A stretch of 64,000 nt of DNA from Epiperipatus broadwayi (GCA_028023455.1 JAQFVV010006221.1:7545011-7609010), one strand, 5' to 3'; positions 1-12,856 are shown, numbered from the stretch's first letter. The notes: a model not told the origin generated them from the letters alone. Made by a program: numbers and translations.

Positions 1-590
1 TTAATTCTATGATTAATTTCATCTATTATGTTTCCATCTGTAATAATAATCTGATATTTATATAATTTATATAGCATTTTTATTATATCTTTAAAATCAT
101 ATATTTTTGTTTGTATTTTTCAAAATGGATTGGGTTTCTTTCCTATTTTAAATAAAAAAAGAGTATTATAATATAAAATATTAAAATTTGCCCAAGAAGG
201 AATTATTCATTTTAAGAATAATTTACTTTGTATGTACTTATGTATTTGATACTATTTGCAAGGTTAAAATATCTAGAGAGTTGTCACAAAAAAAATGTTT
301 GATTATCATTGGTAATAGTTTACTATGGCTTTTCATCATTCAAAATAATCATTCTCATAATTTAATATAAGGTCTTAGTGGTCTAACTAAATGATAAGAT
401 ATAATACAGGATTCAATTCAGACTGGATGAAACTATCAAAATTGTCAGCTTAAAAGAACCACCTGCTTTAAGATATTTCTTTTACATAGCTGGCAGTAAT
501 CAACCTAATTAAGTATTCAATTACTACTTTGTAATTATTTTCTTATTCTTCTCTTTCACTTTCTTTGCATATCTTCATATAATCATATAT
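1..590. other. AT-rich intergenic, no gene seen
   Basis: Very AT-rich sequence with frequent stops in all frames. The only open frame of note is about 60 codons at 188-370 and begins with a non-ATG codon. No family resemblance and no repeat shared with the rest of the window was noticed. Confidence 0.6.
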
Positions 591-852
591 ATATATTGCT
601 TATAATACTTTTTTCATACACACTTCAATGCAAACAAATTTTCTTAAAAACTTCTTTATTTTCCTTACAGTTTTGACTGTCTAGCAATCTTCATCGGAGC
701 TCTAATCTTCTTCTCTGCTTTAATTAAAAAAGCAGAGGAGGAGATTAGAACTCTGATGAAGACTGCTGGACAGTCAAAATTGTAAAGAAGTTTTTAAGAA
801 AATTTGTTTGCATTGAAGTGTGTATGAAAGAAGTGTTATAAGCAATATATAC
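591..852. repeat. Long hairpin (about 260 bp fold-back element)
   Basis: The left arm reads from a TATATATTGCTTATAA block to TTTGACTGTCTAGCAATCTT, then CTCTGCTTTAATT. The sequence then returns as its reverse complement and ends AAGTGTTATAAGCAATATAT. The arms pair almost throughout, with a centre near 720-730 and only a few nt of loop. No coding capacity. It has the form of a fold-back MITE, or of a transcription unit that would give a long dsRNA hairpin. No flanking target duplication was clear in the AT-rich surroundings. Confidence 0.85.
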
Positions 853-3492
853 TTAGTAATTAACAACTAGTTATCTATTCTTTGACAGAAGATAAAAGAA
901 AGACCCTTCATAAATCTTCTTAATCTTGTATCTGAGTAACCTGCTTTTTCTTTATTGTTTGTCTATTCAAAAATCCTGAAGAAGCCTTCACCTTATTTTG
1001 TTATTTAAAAGGCTATTTTTTGCCATAATTTATTTCTATATCATTAAAATGAATACATTTTGGAGAGATATGTATATATAGTTCAATTTATTAACTATGG
1101 CTTTCAAAAAGATTTTATTAGGTCTTTTAACATTTTCCTCTGCACCTCTATGAGCTGTATATGAACAAAATGTGAACATATATTATATACATACACCTTT
1201 ACCCCACTTAGTGCTTGGTCTTTATGCAAGGATTCACAACAGTGATCATCTTCAATGTGTACTCACTATTTTGATTTATAATCGATTATTTACTATAATG
1301 AACTTAAAAAAATGTAGATAAAAAATTTTTGATGGCCATTTTTTAAATTGGCAGCCATTTTATAACACTGATAATACCATAGAATAGTTATAAAGATTAT
1401 CTTATTTAAAAGCAAAATAGTGGATTTCATGTTGAAATTGTACAGCTTATATTTTATTCATAAAACATGTTATAGTGCTGCATTCTATATGGGTATTTTG
1501 ATTATAAGCTTAAAATATGATTAATGAATGTGCAGTATTTTATTTAATTTTAATCTAGTGCTTTTAGAAGACAATTAATACTTCATTAATAACATATCCA
1601 AAGTAAACATTTTCATTGTTAATAAGTACAAAAGCAAAAAAATAAAAAGGTTCGTTCAGTACATGAAGATAAATCACATGGTACTGTAAAAATAGCAAAT
1701 TCGTTCAGCATAAAATTAAAAATGTACAGTATATATATTAGATAAATATTCAGTTAATTAATTTTGAATTAAAATTTTTCTGTCAAATTGAAATTGTTGT
1801 CGTTGCTAATCTAAAATAATTTTAGTAAAAAAAGGAGAGAATAAAAAAGGTAAAACAGTTTCAGATTTATACAATTAATATCAAAAATTACTAAATATAA
1901 TTTTAAAATAGCACTTTCATTGAATTTTAAATCACCTTGCATTTCTTTTCAGATATCCAAAACATGAGCTATTATTGCATGTGAAGAAAAAAAGCAGTAC
2001 TGAGAAAAAAATATTAATTTCATTCAGCATAAAACAAAATAATTTTTGGTCATACCTACTATCAAAATTAAATTTTAAATTGTGTACAGTATAAATATTA
2101 CCTAAGATTTCAGACAATCAATTTTGGATTAAAATCTTTATGAATGCTAATTTCAGTCAAATCAAAACTGCTATCCATCATATTTGAATTGCATTTTTGG
2201 AAAAAAATGTGAGACTGATTTTATGCAGTTAATAAATTGTGGATAATGAAAATATAATATAAGTAAAATGAATAAGATTGATGTCTTTAATTTTTACTTA
2301 GGTAGTCCATAACTCTTCCATCAAAATGTATTTTGCTATTTGCTAAGTCATTGTAAAAACATGGCTACCATACTTGATAGTGAGATGTCATGCCCAAAAA
2401 ATTCCACTACAGCTATTGTATTTGTTTATTTAGATCCACTCATTACACATTATAACAAAGTCTTAAACATTCATTACAATATGCAAATTCAAAATGCATT
2501 AGATTTTTTTTGTCGTTTTAATATGCTGAAATTTTTTTTTAAGTTGATTGTGATTAAGTTTTTGCAATGTATCCTGTTTATTTGGTTCTTGTTAAATTAA
2601 TGATATATAACAAGTTTTTATGGCCAATCAGATGATTTTTTATTAAACATTATACAAATTTTTTTTTAAAAATCCAAACTTCAGTAAGGCTTTTTTTCAG
2701 CATAATGTTGTGTGGAAAAACACAAAAAAATTGTTCAATGCTAGTTTAGTTTTATTTTCTTGGTCTATTTTGCTGTAATTTTTGGACAGTGAAACATGCA
2801 TTTTTTTCCTAGTGATATTAAACATTTTTAAAAGAGATTCTGTTTAAAGTCATTAGGCTAAAATAATCATCTAATTAATTCTTTATTTTGTTTCCATGTT
2901 TGACTACCTAGCAATAGCTTGATGTAACATCATCGCTTTGTGTGATTGCTCCTTTCTAATTGTTAACATAATCAGTTAATAGTATATGAAACAATCACTT
3001 TTGGTTTACATACTCTTTTTTAACATACATATAAGTAATCTGCTAGTTTATAATGAAGTATAATTATTGTTATACTTCATGTTATTACTGCAATAACATG
3101 ATTTTATTTATTTATTTATTTTGCTATATATATTTATTTTTAAAAAATATCAAACTGCATTTGTCACCTATGTGTGTGTGCATCATTAATGTATTCTTTT
3201 CAGATAGGGTTTAAATTTCTTATGGCTTGGATTAGAATTTGGTTAGACAGGGACAAGCTGGTTGCTGGTGATTGTAAGTGACTCTTATAGTATATTTCTA
3301 GAACTGAAATGCTTCTATGATGGCTGCCATCATGTATGTGGGAACGGCATATAAAAGTAAAAGCTACATTGCATTGCATGTCAATTTGATGTAGCATCTT
3401 GAAAAACCTTTGCTTTCATCAGCACTTCAAGTGTCTGCAAACTTCAGCTATTTATTTTCTTCTGGCTTCATTTAATAAAGTATATGCAAACA
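853..3492. other. Gene-free stretch with a diverged direct duplication
   Basis: No convincing gene. Two blocks, about 1625-1790 and about 1995-2165, share an ordered series of motifs (TTCAGCATAAAA, GTACAGTATA, AATTTTGGATTAAAAT or close variants). They look like an old direct duplication of roughly 350-bp spacing. Open frames at 1932-2117, 2340-2600 and 3200-3397 are short and low-complexity or AT-driven, and none resembles a known family. Confidence 0.45.
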
Positions 3493-3900
3493 GGCAAAAC
3501 TCTCCAAACAGTAGTGCCACCCTGTGCCAACCAGAGTAATCAATGGATGCCATAAGGCTTGTGCATAAAATCCCTATCTAGTGCCTACTCATCCAATATC
3601 CCCAGACTAGTTTCTAGCTGTGGCCTTCGTCAGTGAGGAGCCTTAGATCTGAGAGCACTGCACCTAGATCTTAGGATCTAATGCAACCCTCCAGAAGCCA
3701 CCTCTTATCTCTACTTAACTACAAAACTATGAGAATAAAATTGAAAACACAATAAATATTTTCAATCTAAGCCTTCTGGCATCCATTGATTACTCTGGCT
3801 TGCACTGAGTGGCACTACTGTATGAAGAGTTTTTCATGTTTAATAACAATTATGTGCTAGTATAAGAGATGGTGATCATGTGAAAGTATATGCAGCATAG
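3493..3900. repeat. Fold-back element, family F1, copy 1
   Basis: The left arm begins GGCAAAACTCTCCAAACAGT and runs through ATCAATGGATGCC. The right arm at about 3776-3836 is its reverse complement (GGCATCCATTGATTACTCTG ... ACTGTATGAAGAG). The middle carries ATCCCTATCTAGTGCCTACT and ATATCCCCAGACTAG, which recur in every F1 copy. Past the right arm is the family tail ending GGTGATCATGTGA. Other copies lie at 27311, 30500, 39780, 41383, 42884, 45065, 61395 and 62660. Non-coding and mobile by its dispersal; the amplifying machinery is unknown. Confidence 0.8.
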
Positions 3901-4325
3901 TAATCAGAACAAACAATAACTAATAAATTACAATAGCATATAATACTTAACAATGCAGCAATTTTTATATATGTAAAATTGTGGAATTATTTTTCATATC
4001 TCTGCTGGAAAATTGTCACACCATCTCTGCCCTTAATTGTTTTAAATCCATAGTGTGTGAATATGCACAGAAGTAGTGAGTGCTCTTAACAATAGAGAGC
4101 AAAGAATACTATCCATCATTGTTTCAAATTTGTTTTAAAACTATTACTCTGGATCATTTTTTGTCAAAGATTGGCATATTAAAGCAATAATTTCAGGAAT
4201 AGTGATTAAGAGAAGAGGGACAGTTTATTTGGTGAAAATTCTGGGCAAAAAAAAGAAGTCGGACAAAACATGCGGAAACAATGGTTTGGGGTTTCATTAT
4301 ACAGTAATTGTATTATGTAATAATA

Positions 4326-5070
4326 TACATTGTTATATATAGAGTATGTAAAAATACACACTCTTATCAAGCTTTTAAAATACCCTCAACCCCAGACCGC
4401 GATTTCTGCATCTAGCGTCATCAGTGAGGTGTTAGGGATAAAAATACTAGAACTAGATTAGCATTTTATCAATGCCTAACTATTGAGAAGAAAATCTGAA
4501 ATCTTCAGACATTTAAATGTCCAAAAATCCAGCTATCTAACTCAAATAGCCATATGGGACTGAACAAAATTCAGATACACCATATATTAATAGCTCTAGC
4601 AATATAAAATTGCCAAAGCCTTAATAGCAAAAACTAAAATTAAATTGATAAAAAAATCAAGTCAGATGTCATATGACCTAATTTTAATAAAGCTCGTATT
4701 TACAAATGTTATATATAGAGTACATAAAAATACACACTCTTATCAAGCTTTTAAAATACCCTCAACCCCAGACCACAGTTTCTGCATCTAGCGTCATCAG
4801 TGAGTTAGATAGCTGGATTTTTGGACATTTAAATGTCTGAAAGTTTCAGATTTTCTTCTCAATAGTTAGGCATTGATAAAATGCTAGACTAGTTCTAGTA
4901 TTTTTATCCCTAACACCTCAGTGATGACGCTAGATGCAGAAACCGCGGTCTGGGGTTGAGGGTATTTTTAAAAGCTTGATAAGAGTGGGTATTTTTACGT
5001 ACTCTATATATAATATTTGTAAATACGAGCTTTATTAAAATTAGGTCATATGACATCTGACTTGATTTTT
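4326..5070. repeat. Fold-back element, family F2, with a repeated left end
   Basis: About 4326-4549 returns inverted at about 4803-5024. Shared landmarks are ATACCCTCAACCCCAGACC, TCTGCATCTAGCGTCATCAG and AGACATTTAAATGTC. The loop (4550-4802) contains a second direct copy of the left end, including TCAAGTCAGATGTCATATGA, whose inverse lies at about 5045-5065. The element is thus a palindrome with one arm end duplicated. A short fragment of the family is at 43855-43915 and a diverged copy at 49603-49892. Confidence 0.8.
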
Positions 5071-6299
5071 TATCAATTTAATATACATTGACACAGGTTT
5101 TTTTTTTGTATGTCATAAAAATATTGTATGGTTGTAATAGGTTATACTTAATTTTATATATATAAAGATAGTTGTCGCTATGAATGCAATGTATATGTAA
5201 TTATAAATTAGTTAAAGCACATTGAAAAGGGCAAAAATTAATACTTGCGGAAATGTTTTTTGTGTATGATTATTATTATATATATTATCTCTGTTATATA
5301 AAGATATTTTATATTATGTCATTGATTTATTTAACTATTTAATTTTATATTTGCAAGATATATTGGTCTTTCCTTTTGTTTTTGTAATAGTTATTTAGTA
5401 TTTGAAAGAGAAGTAATAGATTTTCAATTCATTTAGAAGAAGGGAAATCTTTTTCTATAATTTGATATCATTCTAATTTTTTAAATCAATAAATAACTTT
5501 GCCAGCAACAAAACTTTTCAATTATTAAAGCTAATCATCATTCAGATTACTTAAAAAAATTAGGGGGTTTGAACTCAGCGGTATGAGATAGCATAGTTGA
5601 GGGTAGTGTGAAAATCTGAGTTAAACCTCCCCTATATATTATGTATAGAAGTTGCAGGTATAAGAAAGCCTGCACTGTAGAAAAAAATTCATATTTAAGA
5701 AGATTAGATCATTTATATACTGTAGATAGGAAATATTATTTTATTAATATCAGTAAATACTAAGCGATATTACTATTTACAATAAAAATATTTGGATATT
5801 TTTTATTACTTTGACTCGAAACATTTTTTTATAAAATGTTCTATATATCTATTTATTAAAATTTTGAATTTAAATGTAGAAAAACTTTTTGGAAATTATG
5901 ATATCCATTTTAATGGCTTACTTATAAAAAAAGTAAATAAGATCTTAATATAATAGACCAACCCTAAAATTCTGCATTATTTATTTGTATGAAGAATTGA
6001 CCAATTCATTTTTTTTATTATTATAGAAATGAAACAAATTGTTTATTTTTTAACTAGCTTCACACCCACACACGTATATATATATATATTTAAATACAAG
6101 TATAGTATATATACTTAAGCTAGATGTAATTAGAGAATATTTGAACTCAGGCTTCCAAACTCCCACTAATCATCCACTCCATCTTATACAACTGATATAC
6201 ATGTCTACATACATGAGAAAAAGATAAATGATCTCCGATATAGGTATTTCATGCTGAACCAAAGCTTGAGTTCAATATCCTCTATCACATACACACACA
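5071..6299. other. Gene-free, with two SINE-like repeat fragments
   Basis: At about 5566-5690 a block beginning GGGGTTTGAACTCAGCGG resembles the repeat near 46900-46980. At about 6128-6275 a block with TTTGAACTCAGGCTTCC, AAAAGATAAATGATCTCC and TATTTCATGCTGAACC belongs to the family seen at 39670, 42205, 46670 and 48444 (F9). The rest is AT-rich with short (TA)n and (CA)n tracts and no gene. Confidence 0.5.
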
Positions 6300-6620
6300 C
6301 ACACATATATATATCAGAATTATTAAAGCGGAAGCCAACTTCCATTAATGCACTATTTTTTAAATATTATAAATCTCCACACACTCTTCCTCCAGTAAAA
6401 GTTTAAAAAACTTAAGTGAGTCACTTAAGTTTAGAATGTATTTGTATATACACCAACTCTCACTGACCATGCTTAAAACAGGCCTTGAGTTTATTGGATG
6501 CCTGATGTTATAATCAAATATTAAATTATACAAATTTAGTTAACGTAATAATTTCAAAAATTTCAGTGCTATATAATAATAGATATATCAGAATTGTAAA
6601 TATCAGGTAAAGTAATATGT
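6300..6620 (-). repeat. Dispersed repeat F11 with a short palindrome
   Basis: Contains the palindrome AACTTAAGTGAGTCACTTAA at about 6410-6434, and shares several blocks with the opposite strand of 45520-45890: GGAAGCCAACTTCC-like start, an ATAATAATAGAT block, and an AACATCA block followed by AATCAAATATT. Two inverted copies 39 kb apart define a repeat family. No ORF. Confidence 0.6.
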
Positions 6621-8817
6621 AATTTATCAGTTTGCATTTAAAATCTGCATTCATTCTAACCTAAGAGAATCTATATAAATGCAATAATGAAATGCATATA
6701 CATGTGAATCAATATTGAATCACTCTCTTTTGAGTTCAATAGAAATAAGATATATATATATTGTAATGGGCACATACATTGTTACATTATTTTTTCTAAA
6801 AATTAGACATGAAAAATAAAAGTTCGCAAATAAAAACTTCTTTTTCAAGAATTAAAAATTGAAAGTTAAAAATCATCTAAACTCTAATATATAAAATCAC
6901 ACAGATGAAAAATTATTAAAAGAAAACTTTATTTAAAAAAAAGTTTTAAAACTAAATTTTCAACAAAAACTTAAAAAGATTTAGAGATAAAAATATATCT
7001 TTAATTTTGTACAATAAATTAATTAATGCTATTGTATAAAATGGAAATGATTATTAATTAGTCCAAGTGGACTAGCCTTTGGGCATTTCAAAATGTATAA
7101 TTCAAGGTCAGATAGAAGAGACAAAACAATGGGAACAGAATGGCCAATGAAAGAAATCCCTCGGGAAATGGACCTCAAGGAAAAGACCATCACCATCATC
7201 ATGATGTAATGTCCACTCAATCCAAAATTCTAATATAAAAGAAAAAGTTTGGAAAGAAATTTTAGTGAAGAAAGAGCTGGGAGAGGAAAGAGATGTGAAG
7301 GAGAGGTGTGCTATATATGTCAGTGCAAAGAGAGTTGAACTAGAAGGATTGAAAGACACACTTTCAATTCCTTAAGTTTTTTTTTAAAAAAAATGACATC
7401 ATTTTCCATATTGTGGACTACAGGCTATCAAGACCTGGAAATAAAATACCAGCTAAAGTAAAAGACCTCCAGATGAATCAATAAAACAGCCAACAGCATA
7501 CTGGTCTCCACAGGACATTGGGGGGAATTAACGCTGGCTCCAAATTGCAAGCAATTGTTAAGCATGGATTTTTAAAACAGTAAGAACTCTAACTAATGAA
7601 CTTTAATTCTAAAAAAGAAACTTTTCCAGTATGTTAAAACCGTAAGAACATTAGTTAATTAATGAACATTAAGTATAAAACTTTCCCAGTATTTAAATTA
7701 TTGCAATAGAAATTCCTATCTGACCAAACTTAATCAGTTATTAATAATTATTTTATTGAATGTATTATTATTTTTTGTAAATCATTTCCATTAATTTATT
7801 TTTTCTGTTCTTTTAAGTTTTTATTACAATTTTTTTTTCTGTTAAACTAAACTTCATAAATGTTAAATTTAAGTCGGGCATGAATGGCTGCATAGGTTTG
7901 TAAAGTTATATTAGTTTAATTAAGGGAGGGTTAATCTTAGGTTATTTGTTTTGTAGTTAAATTGGGTTAATCGATTGGATATATTGGTGTAATTAGTAAA
8001 TGTAGTATGAGGTCCGCTACATGCAGGATCACCTTATAAACCGCACTTGGGCAAAATAAGCCTATCTCACTGACCATCGGAAGCAGACAGTATTTCCTGT
8101 TCCTTGGATCACCTCTTTTAGACTATGGAATGGGATAGTAAGATGGAAAATGCAGTCCCTTCCTATGGGGTTTTTGTTTTATTCTACTTACTGGACAGAT
8201 ATAGTATTCCTGTTCTGGATGAGAGTCAATGTCTTCTATAACCATGCCATTCAGGTGTACATTCCTGACAATATGGTATTTGTGCTGTTGTATTCATGCT
8301 GCATTGAATACATCGATATATCACATGGATTGACTTTGGTTTGACTGCAAACTTTTGGCCTAAGGTTAAATAAAAGATAGAATATTTTCTTTTCAAATGT
8401 AATCTATGTAGTTTATTCATACTCGACACTCTTTAATAAAATATTAAATTCATCTGTGTGAATGTCAAAAACAAAAGGTAAAAATGTAAATTAAATGCTA
8501 AAGTAAAAGTTAGACTAAAATAATAATTCTAAATTACATATATGTTTAATAAATGTTTGTGTGTGTTATTACTGGCAGTGGCTTCTTTTAAATTTTTAAT
8601 ATTAAAAATATTTTGATAAGAATTTATATTTTATAAACCTCTGCTACTCCATGAGCTAGTGACAAGGACTGACAGTCTTCATAAATAAAAGTTGGATCTT
8701 TAACAACACATATCTGCCAACTCTATAAATTTTCTAGGTTCAAATAGCCTAGTGGCGCCCTGTAGTGCAGATACGGTAAGACACAAACTCATTTTATCCG
8801 ACCATTATAATATATAT
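6621..8817. other. Gene-free interval before the nested retrotransposons
   Basis: No convincing gene. A short tandem duplication at about 7577-7697 repeats an AAC(A/C)GTAAGAAC ... TTTCCCAGTAT unit of about 60 bp twice. The open frames on the minus strand at 7029-7359 are Ser/Phe-rich, overlap one another and resemble nothing known. Region 8010-8345 is slightly more GC-rich than its surroundings but has no interpretable coding frame. Confidence 0.45.
8814..8817. repeat. Target-site duplication ATAT, left of outer element
   Basis: ATAT directly precedes TGAAACAG and recurs directly after the terminal GTTACA (23811-23814). Weak on its own because the target is (AT)n. It gains support from the clean 4-bp duplications CCAG and ATGT at the two related insertions. 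Confidence 0.5.
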
Positions 8818-11526
8818 TGAAACAGTAAGGTCTGCTTTGCAGATCTTCATTTCACCTTTTCTCACCTACTTCCTACCCTCATACCTTAGTTTGAACCCCA
8901 ATCTATCATAGTGTGTCTGCAATACACTTATATACCGAAAATCCCGCCTAATTTTAAACCACGAGCACAATGCTCATATTATATATATAATTCATTTCCA
9001 AATAAATAAAAGATTATGAATTATGTATTTGTTCACATAATTTACATGTATTTAAAAGTAGGTTATATAAGTTGTAATTGTGCACACACTATGATATCCA
9101 TTTTAAAACATATCAAAATTATAAATTGTTAAAGTTATTTTGTTTGAATCAATTTACAAATATATTACTGTCATAATATATTTTGATTTAAAATAAAATT
9201 CATTTAGTAAATATTCGTTTAGTAAATAGATTCAAATATTGCAATTTAAAAAGTAAAATCATTTTCTTTAATTTAATAAAAGTTATTCCAAATATTTCTG
9301 TTAAAATAAATGAGGGACAATAGTTTAATTAGTAAATGTTGTATAAGTTTATCTAAAAACAGCAGATGTCCACTTAAGGTTTTCTTTAATTAATAACAGT
9401 AATTTTTAACTAAATCTAGTTTGTAATTCGAATGTCGACAGGGAAATTAACAAAAGAAATTAATTAATGTTGAATTCCTTTAGACATTCCGATGATTTAA
9501 TTACAGCTGATAAGTCCGATATTTTTGTAATGCTCCAGGGCAGTTCTATTGTTAAATTCTACTATAAAAAGGTTTTTCTTTTGTTCTCCAGTTAGTTGTT
9601 TTTTTATTCTAATGTGTCTAAGAGAAATCATTCTGTGTTCTATTCTAATAATTTGCTAACCTTGACATGTCTGAGTAGAGGTGTTAAGATGGCTATGTCC
9701 CCTCGGAATAGCCAGCTGCTGCTCCATACCATCGGAAGTTATCTCACGGACCCCGGAACTGCTGCTGCCGCTGCCAAAAATATGAACATTCCAGATTTTG
9801 CTGCTGAATTATAAAACCTGCCGAACATCTACCTGCAAATGCGTCTCCAGAGGTAACCTAAATTAACCCAAGAGCTCTTGTGATTCCTAATTAACATGCT
9901 ATAGCTATTTAAAATTGTTTTCCTTATATTTCACATAACTTCATTATGTATTTCTTTAATGTGTTTAAATATACTCAACATTTTGCTCTATCCTTGGGTT
10001 AATATTTTTTATTTATAAAGCTTTCTTTTATTTTATTATGATAATGTGTCAGAATCGTCTTTGACCGAGTGAACTATTCCCTCTATTGAAAGTAAGATGC
10101 CGCTATTAAGGCATATTTTAAATTTATAATTTTCCAATTTTATTATCTTGCAAATCACTCGTTCGAGGCCGATTCTTTTCTTTAATATAATATAATCACG
10201 TAGTTTAAAATCTACATGTTATTGATTTTAATCTAATATAAGAGTATGTGCAAAGTCAATGGTTAAATGTGTCCCTTAATGCATGATTGCGTATATAAAT
10301 CTATACTTTCTTTTTAAACCCGCAAGCATGCATTTTCCTATTTTAATTACCGTGTTCTACTTTAATTATGAAGTTCATCATTGACGTCGAGAATGTGCGG
10401 ACCCTTTTAAATGAATTTCGGGGAATTTGATTGGGCATTTCTTTTAATCCGAGTAAAACCTATTTAGTATGGTTTTATATACACTAGTCTCGTATTGCTG
10501 ATAAATGAATTGGTTGTTAAGACCGCTTTGTTTTATTTTCCCAAGGATTCTTTACACAGCAAAGTCCGTTCTTTTCGCTTATTGCAAGTTTCCAGGCAGA
10601 GGGTGTCCCAAATGACATGCCTGGGAATTAAACACAATCATCACACAGTCGCTAAGTTTCGGCTGTTCATCAAAATACTTTCCTATGGGTTAGAGCGAGA
10701 CGCCCTCCATAATCATTCCGGATATTCGATATTGTTTTATTTTATATTTATTTTACAAAGCATCCGTAACTTAAACATGTCACACCCTTCAACTTTAATA
10801 AATTCATTATCAGCAATACTGACCTCCCAATACAAATCTATTATTATTATTCTCAAATAAATGCTTTGATCCCATCCCACATTGTTGCTTAGTGAGTTTT
10901 AGTCCGTGCTATTCTCGAAATCAATAAATATTTTAGAACACTTAATTTCAAATATTTTCTTAAACTTGTATAATTACTCAAAGCACCTCGCACATATTCC
11001 TATCTCGTCAAGCACATTATCGTAATGCTATTAGCCCAAGGAGTAGAATATATCACTTTGTTTTAAAACCTTTTTTTGTCATTTATTGAAATATAATGCC
11101 CACAATTATTTAATATGCATCCCTGTCTCATATAAGCAGACAGTGGCGTTATATATATATTTTATGAATAAATTTTGTGAAATTATTTAAACTAAATTTG
11201 ATATCTTATTTTATTGATTCCTATCACTGTCTCGGTCTATATATATATATTTTCTGCATTTCTTTTATAAATCCATAGACGTTAATTAGCCACCCAAACT
11301 TCTTTTAGTATAGAGTTTTTTGTTTCTCCCTGACCACCAGGCACCGGTCAAAGGTTATACTAGTAGTGGCACCAGATGCGTTATCACATAGATGGTGCTG
11401 TGAAATTTGGATTTTAGATTCGAACTTAGTATATCTAGAAGGCAACCCCTTCTAGAATGTTCAGTTTCATGTCTGGGGTTTGAATTCTGCAGTGTGTTAG
11501 CGAGATAGACGATTCTGACCGTTACA
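8818..11526 (+). repeat. Outer element 5' LTR, 2.7 kb, uninterrupted
   Basis: TG...CA ends (TGAAACAG ... CCGTTACA). This copy shows the empty target site of the inner element: TTCTCCAGTTAGTTG at 9585-9599, with one CCAG at 9588-9591. A stem-loop (AAGGTCTGC TTT GCAGATCTT) lies at 8826-8846. TATA-like tracts occur at about 8976-8990. Sense ORFs in the LTR (41 codons from ATG 9689; 121 codons at 10495-10860) are broken by frame changes in the other LTR (21960-22080; 22778-22975), so I do not count them as genes. Likely promoter and polyadenylation signals are not resolvable by eye. Confidence 0.88.
8826..8846 (+). other. Subterminal stem-loop of the LTR
   Basis: AAGGTCTGC, loop TTT, GCAGATCTT: a nine-pair stem (one G-T) starting eight bases inside the LTR. 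The same position in the inner-type LTR carries a different but equally palindromic sequence, AAGATTCG ... CGAATCTT. Confidence 0.65.
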
Positions 11527-11552
11527 TAGTAAATTTTTTTTTTCCGGGTCCA

Positions 11553-11579
11553 TGGCCTGCCCAAACGTGGGGCCTCGAA
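11553..11579 (+). other. tRNA-Lys-like primer-binding site of the outer element
   Basis: The 27 nt from TGGCCTGCCCAAACGTGG through GGCCTCGAA resemble the complement of a tRNA-Lys 3' end and T arm (known retroviral Lys-1,2 site TGGCGCCCAACGTGGGGC, then TCGAA), with small insertions. It starts 26 nt after the LTR, past a T-tract, rather than abutting it. The inner element has the same motif at matching spacing. A second exact 10-mer, TGGCGCCCAA, lies at 12185-12194. It could be a relic of the ancestral site. Confidence 0.55.
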
Positions 11580-12370
11580 TATTTAAACACCCGCATCCCT
11601 GTAGATCTTAATTATTTAAACACCCACATCCCTGTAGCTTAATTTTAGTATTTTGTTTCGTATGTAATCACTCAAATCCTTTATATTTTTGATATATAAT
11701 ATTTTTCAAACTCTATATTATCTATTTGCATGTATATTTCATATATTTTGTTTGACGCGGGCATTCAATTGCTTATCCTATATAATCAGAATTTGTCCAA
11801 ACTTGCTATAGTGCGATACGAGCCATCTGTATTTATCTGTATTGTTGTTTCATTTGAGTCACGCTATATACGCAAGGCGTGAATTACTTAAATATTGTCC
11901 CAAGTGAATATTGTGACAATCTATGAAGATTGCAAATATTGTATTTTTTTATCAAAATAAAGTTTTATCGGCTCAACGCGCAAGATAGCATAATGATAAT
12001 TTTGTATGGTAATGACCTAGATATAATAGGCTATCATATGGAATTCAGAAATAATTATAAATCAAATGTTGTAATCAATAAAAAAAAATGCGAATGTTTT
12101 AACAAGTGCCCGTAGTTAAATGGAATAGTTATTAAAATTAATTTTGGGAAGCTAACAGTCTATGGATATTTTTAACTGGTGACATGGCGCCCAAGGGTAA
12201 TTTCACTAAACGGAGTTACTTCTAAAATAAATTTTGTCACCAGGCTCAATTCTTTTGTATGTAATTTGTTTTTTTTTCCAACGCGTGTAAATTTTTCTTA
12301 GACCAAATAATGAGACGTGAATCGGATCAATAATTATGTAAATAAAAATATATATGTATGCTAATCTTAA

Positions 12371-12405
12371 GTAAGAGGGAACGAAATAATTATACCCGGA
12401 TCTAG
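12371..12405 (-). repeat. Left arm of inverted repeat flanking gag (outer)
   Basis: AACGAAATAATTATACCCGG and flanks. The reverse complement recurs after gag at 14194-14230 (GATCCGGGTATATAATTCAG then TTTCGTTTCTTC). The same pair occurs around the inner gag (17905-17938 / 18971-19000), so this is a family feature. In RNA it could pair across the gag ORF. Confidence 0.6.
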
Positions 12406-12856
12406 TGAATGTTAACATATATAAATAAAATTTGCTTGAGTTTAAAAATATATATGTTAGCGAAATATTTTGACAGATAGAATTTAAAATATTTTTATGT
12501 ATGGGCAGTGGAATATATGTATGTGGCAGCAGAGTTAAACGAGAATTTTTTGCAGTAATAAAAGGGTAGTAGTCGGGGGTTTTAGTGATAAACCTAAAAG
12601 CAGCAATTAGGCCAACAGAACTGAGAGGGAGATAGCCTATTAGCCATTAATAAAATTGTAATTAAACGTAATAATCGCAGAGAATCAAACAAGGAAAAAT
12701 AATAAAAGTATTTTTTTTACCGTATTAGTTTTAATAAGCTCAACGTAAAACAGTTTAAACAGTTTCTTTATCAGTGCTATACATTGTGTTTAAGAGTTTT
12801 TAGGATATATTAATATAGTTAGCAATAAAATAAAAGGAAAAAAATCATCATCGATC

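Noticed and set aside
3200-3397. Possible host exon after a TTCTTTTCAG acceptor-like site
   Set aside because: No matching donor, no recognisable protein, and similar polypyrimidine-AG sites are common in AT-rich DNA.
7029-7359. Overlapping minus-strand ORFs rich in Ser and Phe
   Set aside because: The plus strand is purine-rich, which makes minus-strand Ser/Phe/Leu frames open by composition.
9596-9814. Sense ORF in the outer 5' LTR with an Ala run (from ATG 9689)
   Set aside because: The homologous 3' LTR copy has a deletion in the GCTGCTGCC run that destroys the frame, and no counterpart exists in the inner LTR.
10495-10860. 121-codon ORF in the outer LTR
   Set aside because: It starts at a non-ATG codon, and the other LTR (22778-22975) is frameshifted after about 40 codons, so it is probably incidental.
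12185-12194. TGGCGCCCAA at 12185 as the true primer site, with an LTR ending at 12184
   Set aside because: LTR ends, target duplications and the inner element all place the LTR boundary at 11526. The motif is kept only as a possible relic.
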